From positions 2,852,001-2,916,000 of the forward strand of contig NZ_CP008953.1 of the NCBI RefSeq assembly GCF_000732925.1: a DNA stretch of 64,000 nucleotides, given 5' to 3'. Below, in pieces: positions 55,090-63,724 of this stretch. The notes below the pieces were generated by a model. The model did not search any database. It was not told where the DNA came from and saw nothing but the letters and a program-made list of their open reading frames with translations. Every line of letters begins with the position of its first letter. Positions within the stretch are counted from its first letter, which is position 1. The position numbers and the translations under genes were made by a program. The stretch is from Amycolatopsis japonica. Its GTDB lineage: Bacteria > Actinomycetota > Actinomycetes > Mycobacteriales > Pseudonocardiaceae.

Positions 55090-55796
55090 GTGCGGTGGGA
55101 CACGACCAGGGCCAGCTCGCCGCCTATGTCCTCGGCGGCCTGACTCAGGCGGAAGCGGCCACGTTCGAGACGCATCTGGCGAACTGCCCGACGTGCCGTC
55201 GTGAGGTGCGCGAGCTGTCGGAGCTGCGCCACCACCTCGACGAGGTGCCCCCGGAGGCGTTCCTCGAAGGACCGCCCGACGGCGGAGATCTGCTCCTGCA
55301 GCGCACGCTGCGTCAGGTGCGCGAAGAAGAGGGCACCCAGGAGCGCAAACCGCGGCGGCTCCTCGCCGTGGCCGGTGCGGCCGTGCTGGTCGTGGTGGCG
55401 CTCGGCGCGGGTGTACTCGTCGGACGGCAGACGTCGCCCGAACCGTCGACGGTGGCCTTGCCGGTGCCGACGGCGACCGCTCCGGTGCCCGGCACCCGCG
55501 ACCTCGCGGCGACCAACCGGGACACGGGTGTGCAGTTGGCGGTCCGGGTGGTCCCGGCCGCGGGCTGGGTGCGGCTGCACGCCAAGGCGACAGGTGTCCG
55601 CGAAGGCGAGAAGTGCGCGCTCATCGTCGTGACGAAGAGCGGAGAGCGGGTCAACGCCGGCAGCTGGCTCGTTTCGGAGAAGGGACAGCGTGAGGGCACC
55701 GGTGTCGACGGTTCCGCGCTGGTCGCCCCCGGCGACGTGGCCTCGGTCGACGTCGTGACGATGGACGGCCGGAACCTGGTGTCGGCGCAGGTATGA
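55086..55796 (+). CDS. Zinc-binding anti-sigma factor (RslA/RskA type)
   Basis: A 236-aa membrane-bound anti-sigma factor. The N-terminal ZAS domain has AYVLGGLTQAEAATFETHLANCPTCRREV with the HX3CX2C motif (H30, C34, C37). After a cytoplasmic linker comes a single membrane helix (about residues 90-112, LLAVAGAAVLVVVALGAGVLVG) and an external domain of about 115 residues (TNRDTGVQLAVRVVPAAGWVRLHAKATGVREGEKCALIVV) that receives the signal. It holds the upstream ECF sigma factor inactive until proteolysis or redox change. The start overlaps the sigma stop (ATGA) and its own stop overlaps the next start (ATGA). Confidence 0.93.
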   Translation: MSAVGHDQGQLAAYVLGGLTQAEAATFETHLANCPTCRREVRELSELRHHLDEVPPEAFLEGPPDGGDLLLQRTLRQVREEEGTQERKPRRLLAVAGAAVLVVVALGAGVLVGRQTSPEPSTVALPVPTATAPVPGTRDLAATNRDTGVQLAVRVVPAAGWVRLHAKATGVREGEKCALIVVTKSGERVNAGSWLVSEKGQREGTGVDGSALVAPGDVASVDVVTMDGRNLVSAQV

Positions 55797-56257
55797 CGGG
55801 TTCGCTCACGGGTCGCGGAGGCGGTTGGTACCGCTTCCGCGACACGTGGGTGCTGCCCGCCTCGCCCAAGGCGGTCTTCGACGCGGTCGTCGACTTGGCC
55901 GCGTACCCGCTGTGGTGGCGCGACGTGCGTTCGGTCAGCCGGGTCGACGAGGACACCGCCGAACTCGTCTGCCGCTCCAGGCTGCCGTACGCGCTGACCG
56001 TGCGGATGCACCGAGACCGCCAGGACGAGCGCGAGGGGCGGCTGCGAGTGCTGCTCAGCGGTGACCTCGAAGGGACGCTGGCCGGTGCGCTGGTCGCGGT
56101 GGGAAGCGGCACGAGACTGGAGATCACGCAGGAGGTCGAGGCGCGGAAACCGTTGCTGCGCAAGCTCGATCGTGTCGCCAGGCCGGTCTTCCGGATCAAC
56201 CACGCCCTCATGATGCGACGGGGGCAACAGGGATTGCAGGGATATCTGGGGCGCTAA
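55793..56257 (+). CDS. SRPBCC (polyketide cyclase/dehydrase-like) protein
   Basis: A 154-aa START-like protein: FRDTWVLPASPKAVFDAVVDLAAYPLWWRDVRSVSRVDEDTAELVCRSRLPYALTVRMHRDRQDEREGRLRVLLSGDLEGTLAGALVAVGSGTRLEITQEVEARKPLLRKLDRVARPVFRINHALMMRRGQQGL. The cavity fold usually binds hydrophobic ligands. The gene is coupled by ATGA to the anti-sigma gene, so it is probably a target of, or a helper for, the sigma/anti-sigma pair. Ligand unknown. Confidence 0.85.
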   Translation: MTGSLTGRGGGWYRFRDTWVLPASPKAVFDAVVDLAAYPLWWRDVRSVSRVDEDTAELVCRSRLPYALTVRMHRDRQDEREGRLRVLLSGDLEGTLAGALVAVGSGTRLEITQEVEARKPLLRKLDRVARPVFRINHALMMRRGQQGLQGYLGR

Positions 56258-56266
56258 GCTCCCGCC

Positions 56267-56971
56267 ATGCGTGTCGCCACCGTGCAGCCGTTCACCGCCC
56301 CCGCCGACCTCGCCGCGAACATCACCGAACACGCCAGGCTCCTCCGGATCGCGGACGCCGATCTCTGCGTGTTCCCGGAACTCTCCCTGACCGGTTTGGA
56401 ATTCGAGGCGCTCGCCGCCGACCCGGGACTCTGGCTGACCCCGGACGACCCACGTCTCGAACCGCTTCGGGAGGCTTGCCGGGCGAGCGCCGTCCACGCC
56501 GTCATCGGACTGCCGCTGGTGGAGGACGGGCACCGGCACATCGGTTCGCTCGTCCTCGGCCCCGGCGGGGAAACCGTTGCCACCTATGCGAAACGGAACC
56601 TGCACAACAGCGAGGAAGAGCTCTTCGAACCGGGCACGCGGCAGGTGATCGTCGAGGTCGGCGGTAGGCGCCTCGGTCTGGCGATCTGTCTCGACGCCGC
56701 GAACCCGGACCACGCGCGGGAACTCGCCGAGGCGGGCGCCGACGTCTACGTCCTCAGCGCGCTCTTCAGCGAGGGGCAGGAAGACCGGTTGCTCGATCAG
56801 GTCGGCGTCGCCGCCGGATACGGGATGTGGGTGGTGCTTTCCCAGTACTCCGGCAAGACCGGCGGCATGGCCGCGTTCGGCGGCAGCGGGGTCTGGAGAC
56901 CCGGAGGCGCCGCCGAGGTGCGTCTCGGCGGCGAGGTCTCCGAGTGGGCTTACGCGACGATCGCCCCCTGA
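56267..56971 (+). CDS. Carbon-nitrogen hydrolase (nitrilase superfamily)
   Basis: A 234-aa enzyme of the nitrilase superfamily, with the Glu-Lys-Cys triad in DLCVFPELSLTGLE (Glu), YAKRNLHNSEEELF (Lys) and LAICLDAANPDHARELAEAGADVYV (Cys). These enzymes hydrolyse amides, nitriles or carbamates. It is 9 bp after the SRPBCC gene on the same strand, so it seems to be the last gene of the sigma-factor operon. The 3' end overlaps the convergent MFS transporter gene by 22 bp. The substrate is unknown. Confidence 0.88.
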   Translation: MRVATVQPFTAPADLAANITEHARLLRIADADLCVFPELSLTGLEFEALAADPGLWLTPDDPRLEPLREACRASAVHAVIGLPLVEDGHRHIGSLVLGPGGETVATYAKRNLHNSEEELFEPGTRQVIVEVGGRRLGLAICLDAANPDHARELAEAGADVYVLSALFSEGQEDRLLDQVGVAAGYGMWVVLSQYSGKTGGMAAFGGSGVWRPGGAAEVRLGGEVSEWAYATIAP

Positions 56972-58359
56972 ACCTTTCGGGCGCGAAGGAGCAGTGTCGC
57001 GGCAAAGACGGCGAGAGCGAGCAGTCCGGCGCTCAACGCGTACGCCGCTCGATACCCGCTAGCGAGTGCTTCAGGCATCGCGGCTCCTTCGGCCAGCAGT
57101 GATCCAGTGCGCGAAGCGGCGGTGGTCGCGAGCACGGCCGTCCCGATCGCCGCGCCGATCTGCTGCGTGGTGTTGATCAGCCCCGAGGCGACTCCGGCGT
57201 CGGCAGGGGAGACGTCGGACATCGCCTGCCCCATCAGCGCCGGCATCGCCGCGCCGAACCCGATGCCCATCAGCACGAGCGCGGGCAGGACGTCCGTCGC
57301 GTAGTCGCCGTCGGCCTGGACGGTGGCGAGGAAACCGAGCGCCAGCGCGACCAGCGAGAGCCCGCCGGCGAGGACCGTCCGTGCCCCGAAGCGGTGGTTC
57401 AGCCGCTCGGCGAAGACCAGCGACATCACCGCGATCGAAAGCGGGGCGGGCAGGAACGCGAACCCGGTGCTCAACGCGTCGAGCCGGAGCACGCGCTGCA
57501 GGTAGAGCGCGGTGATGAACTGGAAGCCGAACAACCCGGCCACCATCAGGACCATCACCGTGTTCGCCCCGGACACCGCGCGGAGGCGGAAGATCCGCAG
57601 CGGCAGCAACGGGCGGCGTGCCTTGGCCTGCCGCAGCACGAACCCGGCGAGCAGGAGCAGCGACACCGCGAGCAGGCCGAGCGTGCGGACGTCGGCCCAG
57701 GTGTACTCCTCGGCCTTGACGATCGTGTAGATCAGCAGCATCAGGCCGCCGGTGACCAGTCCGGCGCCGGTGACGTCCGTGCCGTCGCGCAGGCCAGGGC
57801 CTCGATCGTCCGCGAGCAGCCGGACGGCGAGCGCCAGCGCGATCGCGCCGATCGGCAGGTTGACGAAGAACGTCCAGTGCCAGTCGAGCAGCTGGGTGAG
57901 CGTCCCGCCCGCGATGAGCCCGATCGACGATCCGGCGGCCTGGGTGAAGCTGTAGACGCCGATGGCCTTCGCCCGTGCCCGCGGTTCCGGGTAGAGCGTG
58001 GTGATCATGCCGAGTACGACGGCCGACGCCAGCGCGCCGCCGGCGCCCTGCAGGAAGCGGAATCCGATGAGCTGCGCCTGGTCCTGCGCGATTCCGCAGA
58101 GCAGCGAGGCGAGCGTGAACAGGCCGAGCCCGGCGAGGAACACCCGTTTCCGGCCGATCAGGTCGCCCAATCTACCGGACAACAGGAGCAGCCCGGCGAA
58201 GGCGATCAGGTAGGCGTTGACCACCCAGGCCAGCGTCGAGGGCGTGAAGCCGAGGTCGTTCTGGATCGCGGGCAACGCGACGGCGACGATCGAACCGTCG
58301 AGGACGACCATCAGCGAGACGGCGCAAAGCACGGCCAGTGCGAGGGCGCGCTGAGACAC
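56950..58359 (-). CDS. MFS drug transporter (DHA2/14-helix family)
   Basis: A 469-aa membrane protein with 14 predicted helices. Motif C-like and motif A-like regions are clear: VLDGSIVAVALPAIQNDLGFTPSTLAWVVNAYLIAFAGLLLLSGRLGDLIGRKRVFLAGL and the antiporter signature AAGSSIGLIAGGTLTQLLDWHWTFFVNLPIGAI. DHA2 members export drugs or small metabolites with protons. The GTG start at 58359 follows AAAAAGGGG. It is divergent from an HxlR-family regulator with a dyad in the gap, so the regulator probably senses a compound and controls export. Confidence 0.92.
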   Translation of the reverse strand: MSQRALALAVLCAVSLMVVLDGSIVAVALPAIQNDLGFTPSTLAWVVNAYLIAFAGLLLLSGRLGDLIGRKRVFLAGLGLFTLASLLCGIAQDQAQLIGFRFLQGAGGALASAVVLGMITTLYPEPRARAKAIGVYSFTQAAGSSIGLIAGGTLTQLLDWHWTFFVNLPIGAIALALAVRLLADDRGPGLRDGTDVTGAGLVTGGLMLLIYTIVKAEEYTWADVRTLGLLAVSLLLLAGFVLRQAKARRPLLPLRIFRLRAVSGANTVMVLMVAGLFGFQFITALYLQRVLRLDALSTGFAFLPAPLSIAVMSLVFAERLNHRFGARTVLAGGLSLVALALGFLATVQADGDYATDVLPALVLMGIGFGAAMPALMGQAMSDVSPADAGVASGLINTTQQIGAAIGTAVLATTAASRTGSLLAEGAAMPEALASGYRAAYALSAGLLALAVFAATLLLRARKVQGAIVA

Positions 58360-58379
58360 AGATAACCCCTTTTTCCCAG

Positions 58380-58399
58380 GTGATGCCTTGGTGCATCAC
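58380..58399. promoter_or_regulatory. Probable HxlR operator between MFS and HxlR genes
   Basis: GTGATGC, six-base spacer, GCATCAC in the divergent gap, near the MFS promoter region. The inverted repeat is perfect but short. Confidence 0.45.
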
Positions 58400-58454
58400 T
58401 TGTAACAGCGCCCATCTTGTGTGACTCTGTTCCTCGCCGGAAGGAGGCACTTTC

Positions 58455-58856
58455 ATGTCCCAGGGGAACAGCGATGTGACCGCGCAGGCCAGGGTCGTCG
58501 ATCCCGAAAAACTCGAGGTGTGCACCGTGCTCGAGGTGATCAACCGGATCAGCGGCAAGTGGGCGATCGGCATCCTGCTGGAGGCCACGCGCGGTCCCGT
58601 GCGGTTCACCGAGCTGGAGCGCTCGGTGGAGGGGATCAGCAGGCGGATGCTCACCTTGACGTTGCGGAATCTCGAACGCGACGGCCTGCTCGTGCGCACC
58701 GTGTACCCGACGGTGCCGCCGAAGGTGGAGTACGAGGCCACGGCGATGGCGAAGGAGCTGTACGCGTCGCTGAGCGGCCTGCTGAGCTGGGCCGAGCGCC
58801 ATCGTGACTCGATCGCCGAGTCCCGTGTCGTCTACGACGAGAAGGTCAGCGCCTGA
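58455..58856 (+). CDS. HxlR family transcriptional regulator
   Basis: A 133-aa winged-helix protein: the core CTVLEVINRISGKWAIGILLEATRGPVRFTELERSVEGISRRMLTLTLRNLERDGLLVRTVYPTVPPKVEYEATAMAKELYASL is typical of HxlR, with C22 the usual redox-sensing cysteine position (formaldehyde or reactive-species regulators). It has an AAGGAGG about nine bases upstream of the ATG. It is divergent from the MFS exporter gene and probably controls it. The 3' end overlaps the DUF6000 gene by 11 bp. Confidence 0.92.
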   Translation: MSQGNSDVTAQARVVDPEKLEVCTVLEVINRISGKWAIGILLEATRGPVRFTELERSVEGISRRMLTLTLRNLERDGLLVRTVYPTVPPKVEYEATAMAKELYASLSGLLSWAERHRDSIAESRVVYDEKVSA

Positions 58857-59427
58857 CGTCCGCCGCGTGCACGGCACGCTGGACGTGCGAGCACAACATG
58901 GCGAAGTACATCTTGTGGAACGGCAGGTCCGTGCTGTTCTTCGCGGACCAGCTTTCCCAGAGCCCGCCCGGCCGCAGATAGCGTGACGTGTACGCGGTGG
59001 TGAGGTCGGTGTCGATGTGGTGCAGGGCCGCGAGCGCCCATTCCTGGTCGTAGCGCAGGTCCGGCCGCGCGAGGTAATGGTCCAAATAGGACACGAGGAT
59101 CTCGGCGTCGGCGATCGTGCCGAACCGGGCGAGCGCGAAACAGTAGCCCTGCCCGGCGAAGACCAGCCCGCTTTCCAGGAACAGCTCGCGGATACGGCCG
59201 CGCCACGCGGTGCGGCGGTCGACGCCGATCAGCCAGGCCGCGGTGATCCGCGGCCGCCAGTCCGCCGCGAGCAGTTCGCCGAGTTCGTCGTCGGTGATGG
59301 TCCGCGCGTCCTCCACGAGGTCGCGCAGGAACCGCTCGCGTTCGGGGTCGGTCATCATCCCGTCGAAATTGCCGTGCAGCAGCTTCGAGTACCGCGAGAG
59401 CACGTAGCGGTCGATGGCGTCCGGCAT
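58846..59427 (-). CDS. DUF6000 family protein
   Basis: A 193-aa soluble protein: DAIDRYVLSRYSKLLHGNFDGMMTDPERERFLRDLVEDARTITDDELGELLAADWRPRITAAWLIGVDRRTAWRGRIRELFLESGLVFAGQGYCFALARFGTIADAEILVSYLDHYLARPDLRYDQEWALAALHHID. The helical repeats and the WRPRITAAWLIG block fit the DUF6000 family of unknown function. The start at 59427 is used since the extra N-terminal 19 residues of the longer frame read as non-coding. It converges with HxlR with an 11-bp overlap. Confidence 0.8.
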   Translation of the reverse strand: MPDAIDRYVLSRYSKLLHGNFDGMMTDPERERFLRDLVEDARTITDDELGELLAADWRPRITAAWLIGVDRRTAWRGRIRELFLESGLVFAGQGYCFALARFGTIADAEILVSYLDHYLARPDLRYDQEWALAALHHIDTDLTTAYTSRYLRPGGLWESWSAKNSTDLPFHKMYFAMLCSHVQRAVHAADVRR

Positions 59428-59450
59428 GCCGTTCAGCTTCCCAGAAAAGA

Positions 59451-59493
59451 GGAACCGCGGTGCGAGGACGGGGGCCCCTCGCACCGCGGTTCC
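59451..59493 (-). terminator. Terminator after dctA
   Basis: GGAACCGCGGTGCGAGG, nine-base loop, then the exact complement: a perfect 17-bp stem 16 bp after the dctA stop codon. It lies 24 bp before the DUF6000 start. Confidence 0.75.
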
Positions 59494-59509
59494 GGTCTGT
59501 CGCCGGGCG

Positions 59510-60955
59510 CTACGCGTGCGCCACGGCCTTCTCCCTGTCGCCGTCGGGATCCTTCGGCGTGTCGGAATGGTCGTCGATCAGGGTGGCTTCGTCGAACGGG
59601 GCCTGTCCGCTGAAGACACGGTTGGCCTGATCCCGGTCGAACTCCTTGGTCCACGTTCCGACCAGGACGGTCGCGACGGCGTTGCCCGCGAAGTTCGTCA
59701 GCGCGCGGGCCTCGGACATGAACCGGTCGATGCCGAGGATGAACCCGACGCCGTCGACCAGTTCCGGCCGGTGCGACTGGAGACCGCCCGCGAGGGTGGC
59801 GATCCCGGCGCCGCTCACGCCCGCCGCGCCCTTCGACGCGATGATCATGAACAGCAGCAAGGAGATCTGCTCGCCGACACCCAGCGGCTGGTCCTGCGCG
59901 CTGGCGATGAACAGCGTCGCCATCGTCAGGTAGATGGCCGTGCCGTCGAGGTTGAACGAGTAGCCGGTGGGCACGGTGATGCCGACGACCGGTTTGGACA
60001 CCCCGAGGTGCTCCATCTTCGCGATCAGCCGGGGCAGAGCCGACTCGGACGACGACGTCGACAGGATCAGCAGGAACTCACGGCCGAGATAACGCAACAA
60101 CGTGAAGATGTTGATCCGCGCGCCGAGCCACAGGACCGTGCCGAGCACACCGAACACGAACACCAGGCAGGTCAGGTAGAAGCCGATCATGATGACGGCG
60201 AGGCTGCGCAGCGCGCCCCAGCCGGTTTCGCCGACCACCGCGGCGATCGCGCCGAACGCGCCGACCGGGGCCGCCCACATGATCATGGCGAGGATACGGA
60301 ACACGAGCCGCTGGATGTGCTCGATGCCGCGGCGGATCGGCTCGCCCTTGGTGCCCAGCTTCTGCACGGCGAAGCCGGCGAGGAGCGCGACCAGGAGCGT
60401 CTGGAGCACCTGGCCTTCGGTGAAGGCGGAACCGAAGCTGGTGGGGATGATGCCCATCAGGAAGTCGACGGTGCCTTCGCCGCCTTCCGCCTGCTTGTGC
60501 GCCTTCGCGGCGGCCGCGGGGTCGAGGTGCAGGCCCTCACCCGGGTGCAGGAGGTTGCCCACGACGAGGCCGATCGCGAGCGCGAACGTCGACATCATCA
60601 GGAAGTAGCCGAGCGACAGCAACCCGACCTTGCCGACCTTCGCGGCCTTCGCCACCGATCCGATGCCGAGCACGATGGTGCAGAAGATGATGGGGGAGAT
60701 CATCATCTTGATCAGGTTGACGAAGCCCGTGCCGAGCGGCTTGAGCTCCTTGGCCAGACCTGGCGCCGCGAACCCGACGATGACGCCGAGGACGACCGCC
60801 GCGATCACGGCCAGGTACAGGTAGTGCATCTTGTCGCGGCGTCGTGGCGCCGCTTCCGGCGTTGTAGGCACCTTTGCCTCCAGCTCAGGGGGGTGTCCGT
60901 GGGATTGCCGGTCACTATCACCCGGGCTGGTGAGCTGGGTCACGGTTGTGTTCAT
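59510..60955 (-). CDS. dctA: Dicarboxylate:cation symporter DctA
   Basis: A 481-aa DAACS-family symporter that imports C4-dicarboxylates (succinate, fumarate, malate) with protons or sodium. Membrane segments start at YLYLAVIAAVVLGVIVGFAAPGL; the family motifs PLGTGFVNLIKMMISPIIFCTIVLGIGSV, LILSTSSSESALPRLIAKME (the SSSES hairpin), VPTGYSFNLDGTAIYLTMATLFIA and SKGAAGVSGAGIATLAGGL are all present. The 40-residue N-terminus is unstructured. Divergent to it lies a CitA/DcuS-type two-component system that probably controls it. The start at 60955 has no clear ribosome site, so a leaderless or later GTG start is possible. Confidence 0.93.
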   Translation of the reverse strand: MNTTVTQLTSPGDSDRQSHGHPPELEAKVPTTPEAAPRRRDKMHYLYLAVIAAVVLGVIVGFAAPGLAKELKPLGTGFVNLIKMMISPIIFCTIVLGIGSVAKAAKVGKVGLLSLGYFLMMSTFALAIGLVVGNLLHPGEGLHLDPAAAAKAHKQAEGGEGTVDFLMGIIPTSFGSAFTEGQVLQTLLVALLAGFAVQKLGTKGEPIRRGIEHIQRLVFRILAMIMWAAPVGAFGAIAAVVGETGWGALRSLAVIMIGFYLTCLVFVFGVLGTVLWLGARINIFTLLRYLGREFLLILSTSSSESALPRLIAKMEHLGVSKPVVGITVPTGYSFNLDGTAIYLTMATLFIASAQDQPLGVGEQISLLLFMIIASKGAAGVSGAGIATLAGGLQSHRPELVDGVGFILGIDRFMSEARALTNFAGNAVATVLVGTWTKEFDRDQANRVFSGQAPFDEATLIDDHSDTPKDPDGDREKAVAHA

Positions 60956-61034
60956 TGAGTTCGCACGAGTGGTTTCCGGGGAATTCCGGCCGGGCGCGCC
61001 GCACGGCCCGGCGCCGGTGTGCTGGTATGGGCGG

Positions 61035-62639
61035 GTGCCCTCGACGACGCGGATCCGGACCAGGCGCGGCAGTCTCGCCCGTCAGCTGCTGATTCTGCAG
61101 CTCGTGGTGCTTTTCGTGCTCGTCGCGGCCGGGGTGACCTTCGCGTACCTCGATTCGGTCAGGGCCACCGAGGACCGGGCGCGGGACAAGGTGACCGCGG
61201 TCGCCGAAGCGGTGGCGGACGCCCCTGGTGTTCTCGCCGCACTGTCCACATCGGAGCCGACCCGGACCCTGCAGCCGTTCGCGCAGAGTGTCCGCGCGGA
61301 CACGGACGTGGACTTCGTGACCATCATGGACAAGAACGGCATCCGCTACACGCACCCGAATCCGGCGCTGATCGGGCAGCCGTTCATCGGCAACATCGGC
61401 GAGGCGCAACGTGGCGGCAAGGTCCTCGAGACCTACGCCGGTTCGCTCGGCCCGTCCGAACGCGTCGTGGTCCCGGTGCGCGGCGCCGCCGGGCAGGTCG
61501 TCGCGCTGGTGTCGGTCGGCATCACCGTCGAAGCGATCGACGCGGAACTGCGGGAACGCCTGTGGCCCTTGATCGGGGTCGCGATGGCGGTGCTGGTGGT
61601 CGGCGGGATCGGCAGCTATCTCGTCAGTGCCCGGCTCCGGCGGCAGACCAGGGGGATCGCGCCGGAGGAACTGAGCAACCTGTTCGAATACCACGAAGCC
61701 GTGCTGCATTCCGTGCGCGAGGGGCTGCTGCTCGTCGGCGGGGACGGGCGAGTGGTGCTGTGCAACGACGGGGCACGGGCGCTGCTGGGTGTCGCCGAGG
61801 ACGCCGTCGGCCGTGAACTGTCCGCATTGGACATTCCCGAAGACCTCGTCGAAGCGTTCACCTCGGGGGAGGAGCGCACCGACGAACTGCATCTCACCGA
61901 GGCCAGGGTGCTCGTGGTCAGCACGTCGCCGGTGCGCTCGCGCGGGAAGGCGATGGGCACCGTGGTGATCCTGCGCGATCACACGGAACTCCAGGCGCTG
62001 ACCGGGGAACTGACCACGGTGCGCGGACTGGCCGAGGCGCTGCGGTCGCAGGCGCACGAAGCGGCGAACCGGCTCCACACCGTCGTTTCCCTGGTCGAGA
62101 TCGGCCGCCCCGAACAGGCCGTCGAGTTCGCGACCGAAGAACTCGCGCTGGCACAGGAACTCACCGACCGCGTCGTCGGCGCGGTCGCCGAACCCGTGCT
62201 CGCGGCGCTGCTGCTGGGCAAGGCGGCGGAGGCGAGCGAACGCGGCGTCGAGTTCACGATCACGCCCGACACCGTCATGGAGGACTCGGACACCGGCGTC
62301 CCGCCTCGGGATCTGGTGACCATCCTCGGGAATCTGATCGACAACGGCATCGACGCGGCGGCGGGCAACGCCTGCCAGGGCGGACGGCCCGGGGTCGAGG
62401 TGACCGTCCGCGCGGATGCCGACGGGTTGCTGCTGCGGGTCGCCGACACCGGGCCGGGCGTCGAGGACGTCGAAGAGGTGTTCCGGCGCGGGTGGTCCAC
62501 CAAACCCGAGGACGGGCACGGACTCGGCTTGGCACTGGTGGGTCAGGCGGTGCGGCGGCACGGTGGGACGATCGACGTCGGCCGCGACGAGGGCGCGGTG
62601 TTCACCGTTCGCCTGCCGCCGAAGGAGCCCGCGCGATGA
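61035..62639 (+). CDS. CitA/DcuS-type sensor histidine kinase
   Basis: A 534-aa membrane kinase. N-terminal helix (about 17-37), an external PAS-type sensor (about 38-172: TEDRARDKVTAVAEAVADAPGV, VDFVTIMDKNGIRYTHPNPALIGQPF), second helix (174-198), cytoplasmic PAS (about 212-318), a SpoOB-type phosphoacceptor region with H341 in SQAHEAANRLHTVVSL, and a HATPase (N box LGNLIDNGIDAA, DTGPGVE, HGLGLALV). The layout is that of DcuS/CitA, which sense C4-dicarboxylates or citrate. The GTG start could be 61035 or 61017. It couples by ATGA with its response regulator and faces dctA, so dicarboxylate sensing is likely. Confidence 0.92.
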   Translation: MPSTTRIRTRRGSLARQLLILQLVVLFVLVAAGVTFAYLDSVRATEDRARDKVTAVAEAVADAPGVLAALSTSEPTRTLQPFAQSVRADTDVDFVTIMDKNGIRYTHPNPALIGQPFIGNIGEAQRGGKVLETYAGSLGPSERVVVPVRGAAGQVVALVSVGITVEAIDAELRERLWPLIGVAMAVLVVGGIGSYLVSARLRRQTRGIAPEELSNLFEYHEAVLHSVREGLLLVGGDGRVVLCNDGARALLGVAEDAVGRELSALDIPEDLVEAFTSGEERTDELHLTEARVLVVSTSPVRSRGKAMGTVVILRDHTELQALTGELTTVRGLAEALRSQAHEAANRLHTVVSLVEIGRPEQAVEFATEELALAQELTDRVVGAVAEPVLAALLLGKAAEASERGVEFTITPDTVMEDSDTGVPPRDLVTILGNLIDNGIDAAAGNACQGGRPGVEVTVRADADGLLLRVADTGPGVEDVEEVFRRGWSTKPEDGHGLGLALVGQAVRRHGGTIDVGRDEGAVFTVRLPPKEPAR

Positions 62640-63304
62640 TCAAGGTGCTGGTCGTCGAGGACGAACCGGTGGCCGCCGACGCGCATCGGGTGTACGTCGA
62701 GCGGATGCCCGGCTTCACCGTGGCCGGGGTCGTGCACTCCGGCGGCGACGCCCTGCGGTTCTGTGAACGCGAACCGGTCGACCTGGTACTGCTGGACTTC
62801 TACCTCCCGGACACGCACGGCCTCGCCGTCTGCCGGTCGCTGCGCGCGGCCGGCCTCCCGATCGACGTCATCGCCGTGACCTCGGCGCGGGATCTGGCGC
62901 TGGTGAAGGCCGCCGTGTCGGTCGGCGTGGTGCAGTACCTGCTGAAACCGTTCACTTTCGCCTCGCTGCGGGAAAAACTGGAGCGCTACGCGGAGTTCCA
63001 CGGCGCTTCGGGTGAAGTCACCGGACAGGCCGAGATCGACCGCGCGCTCGGCACCCTGCGCACCACCGAGCGGCAGGCGCTGCCGAAGGGGATGAGCGGG
63101 CAGACCCTGGAGGCGATCACCGAAGTCCTCGCCTCGGCCGCCGACGGCCTCTCCGCCGGAGCGGCCGCGACCGCCATTGGCGCCTCCCGCGTCACCGCGC
63201 GCCGCTACCTCGAGTACCTCGCCGACAACGGCCTCGCCCAGCGTGAGCCCCGCTACGGCCAGGTCGGCCGCCCCGAGGTCTGGTACAAGCCGAAAACCGT
63301 ATAA
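62636..63304 (+). CDS. CitB/DcuR-type response regulator
   Basis: A 222-aa response regulator. Receiver: VLVVEDEPVAADAHRVYVERM with the acidic pocket, D54 in VDLVLLDFYLP (phosphoacceptor), VIAVTSARD and the K in YLLKPF. The C-terminal helix-turn-helix (TLEAITEVLASAADGLSAGAAATAIGASRVTARRYLEYLADNG) is the CitB/DcuR type. Coupled to the kinase by ATGA (62636-62639). It most likely activates dctA in response to external dicarboxylates. Confidence 0.93.
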   Translation: MIKVLVVEDEPVAADAHRVYVERMPGFTVAGVVHSGGDALRFCEREPVDLVLLDFYLPDTHGLAVCRSLRAAGLPIDVIAVTSARDLALVKAAVSVGVVQYLLKPFTFASLREKLERYAEFHGASGEVTGQAEIDRALGTLRTTERQALPKGMSGQTLEAITEVLASAADGLSAGAAATAIGASRVTARRYLEYLADNGLAQREPRYGQVGRPEVWYKPKTV

Positions 63305-63340
63305 CGGCCTATACGGCGGCCCGCGGGCTACCTTGGGATC

Positions 63341-63706
63341 GTGAAGATCGGCGAACTCGCGCGGAAGGCCGGGGTCAGCGTCCGCGCGCTGCGCTATTAC
63401 GAGGAAGAGGGCTTGATCAGCCCGGGCCGCGAAGGCAACGGCTATCGCGACTTCTGCGAAGGCTCGGTCGAGGCGGTCCTGCAGATCCGCGGGATGCTCG
63501 ACGCCGGACTGCCGGTGCGGCTGATCCGTGAGGTCCTGCCGTATCTCGACGGACCGGAGGAGGTCCGGCCGAAGGAACCGTGCGAGTACATGATCGGCGA
63601 GGTCGCGCGGCAGCGGGAAGTGCTCGATCGCCGGATCGCGCTCATGACGCGCAATCGCGACGCCCTCGACGCGTACCTGCGCGACTTGACCCTGACACAA
63701 ACGTGA
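63341..63706 (+). CDS. MerR family transcriptional regulator
   Basis: A 121-aa MerR protein: the winged helix MKIGELARKAGVSVRALRYYEEEGLISPGREGNGYRDFCEGSVEAVLQIRGMLDAGLPVRLIREVL leads to a short dimer helix and a small C-terminal end with one cysteine in KEPCEYMIGEVARQ. It starts at GTG 63341. The promoter of the next gene (quinone oxidoreductase) begins inside the last codons of this gene and carries a MerR-type dyad, so the regulator probably controls that gene. Confidence 0.9.
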   Translation: MKIGELARKAGVSVRALRYYEEEGLISPGREGNGYRDFCEGSVEAVLQIRGMLDAGLPVRLIREVLPYLDGPEEVRPKEPCEYMIGEVARQREVLDRRIALMTRNRDALDAYLRDLTLTQT

Positions 63707-63718
63707 GGGTTTTAGCGT
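63686..63718 (+). promoter_or_regulatory. MerR-type promoter/operator of the quinone oxidoreductase gene
   Basis: TTGACC at 63686-63691 and a TTTAGC/TAGCGT box at 63711-63718 are separated by 19-21 bp. The spacer holds the dyad ACCCTGAC, six bases, GTGAGGGT (one mismatch), which spans the stop codon of the MerR gene. No ribosome site separates the box from the ATG at 63725, so the message may be leaderless. Confidence 0.55.
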
Positions 63719-63724
63719 GCGGGC

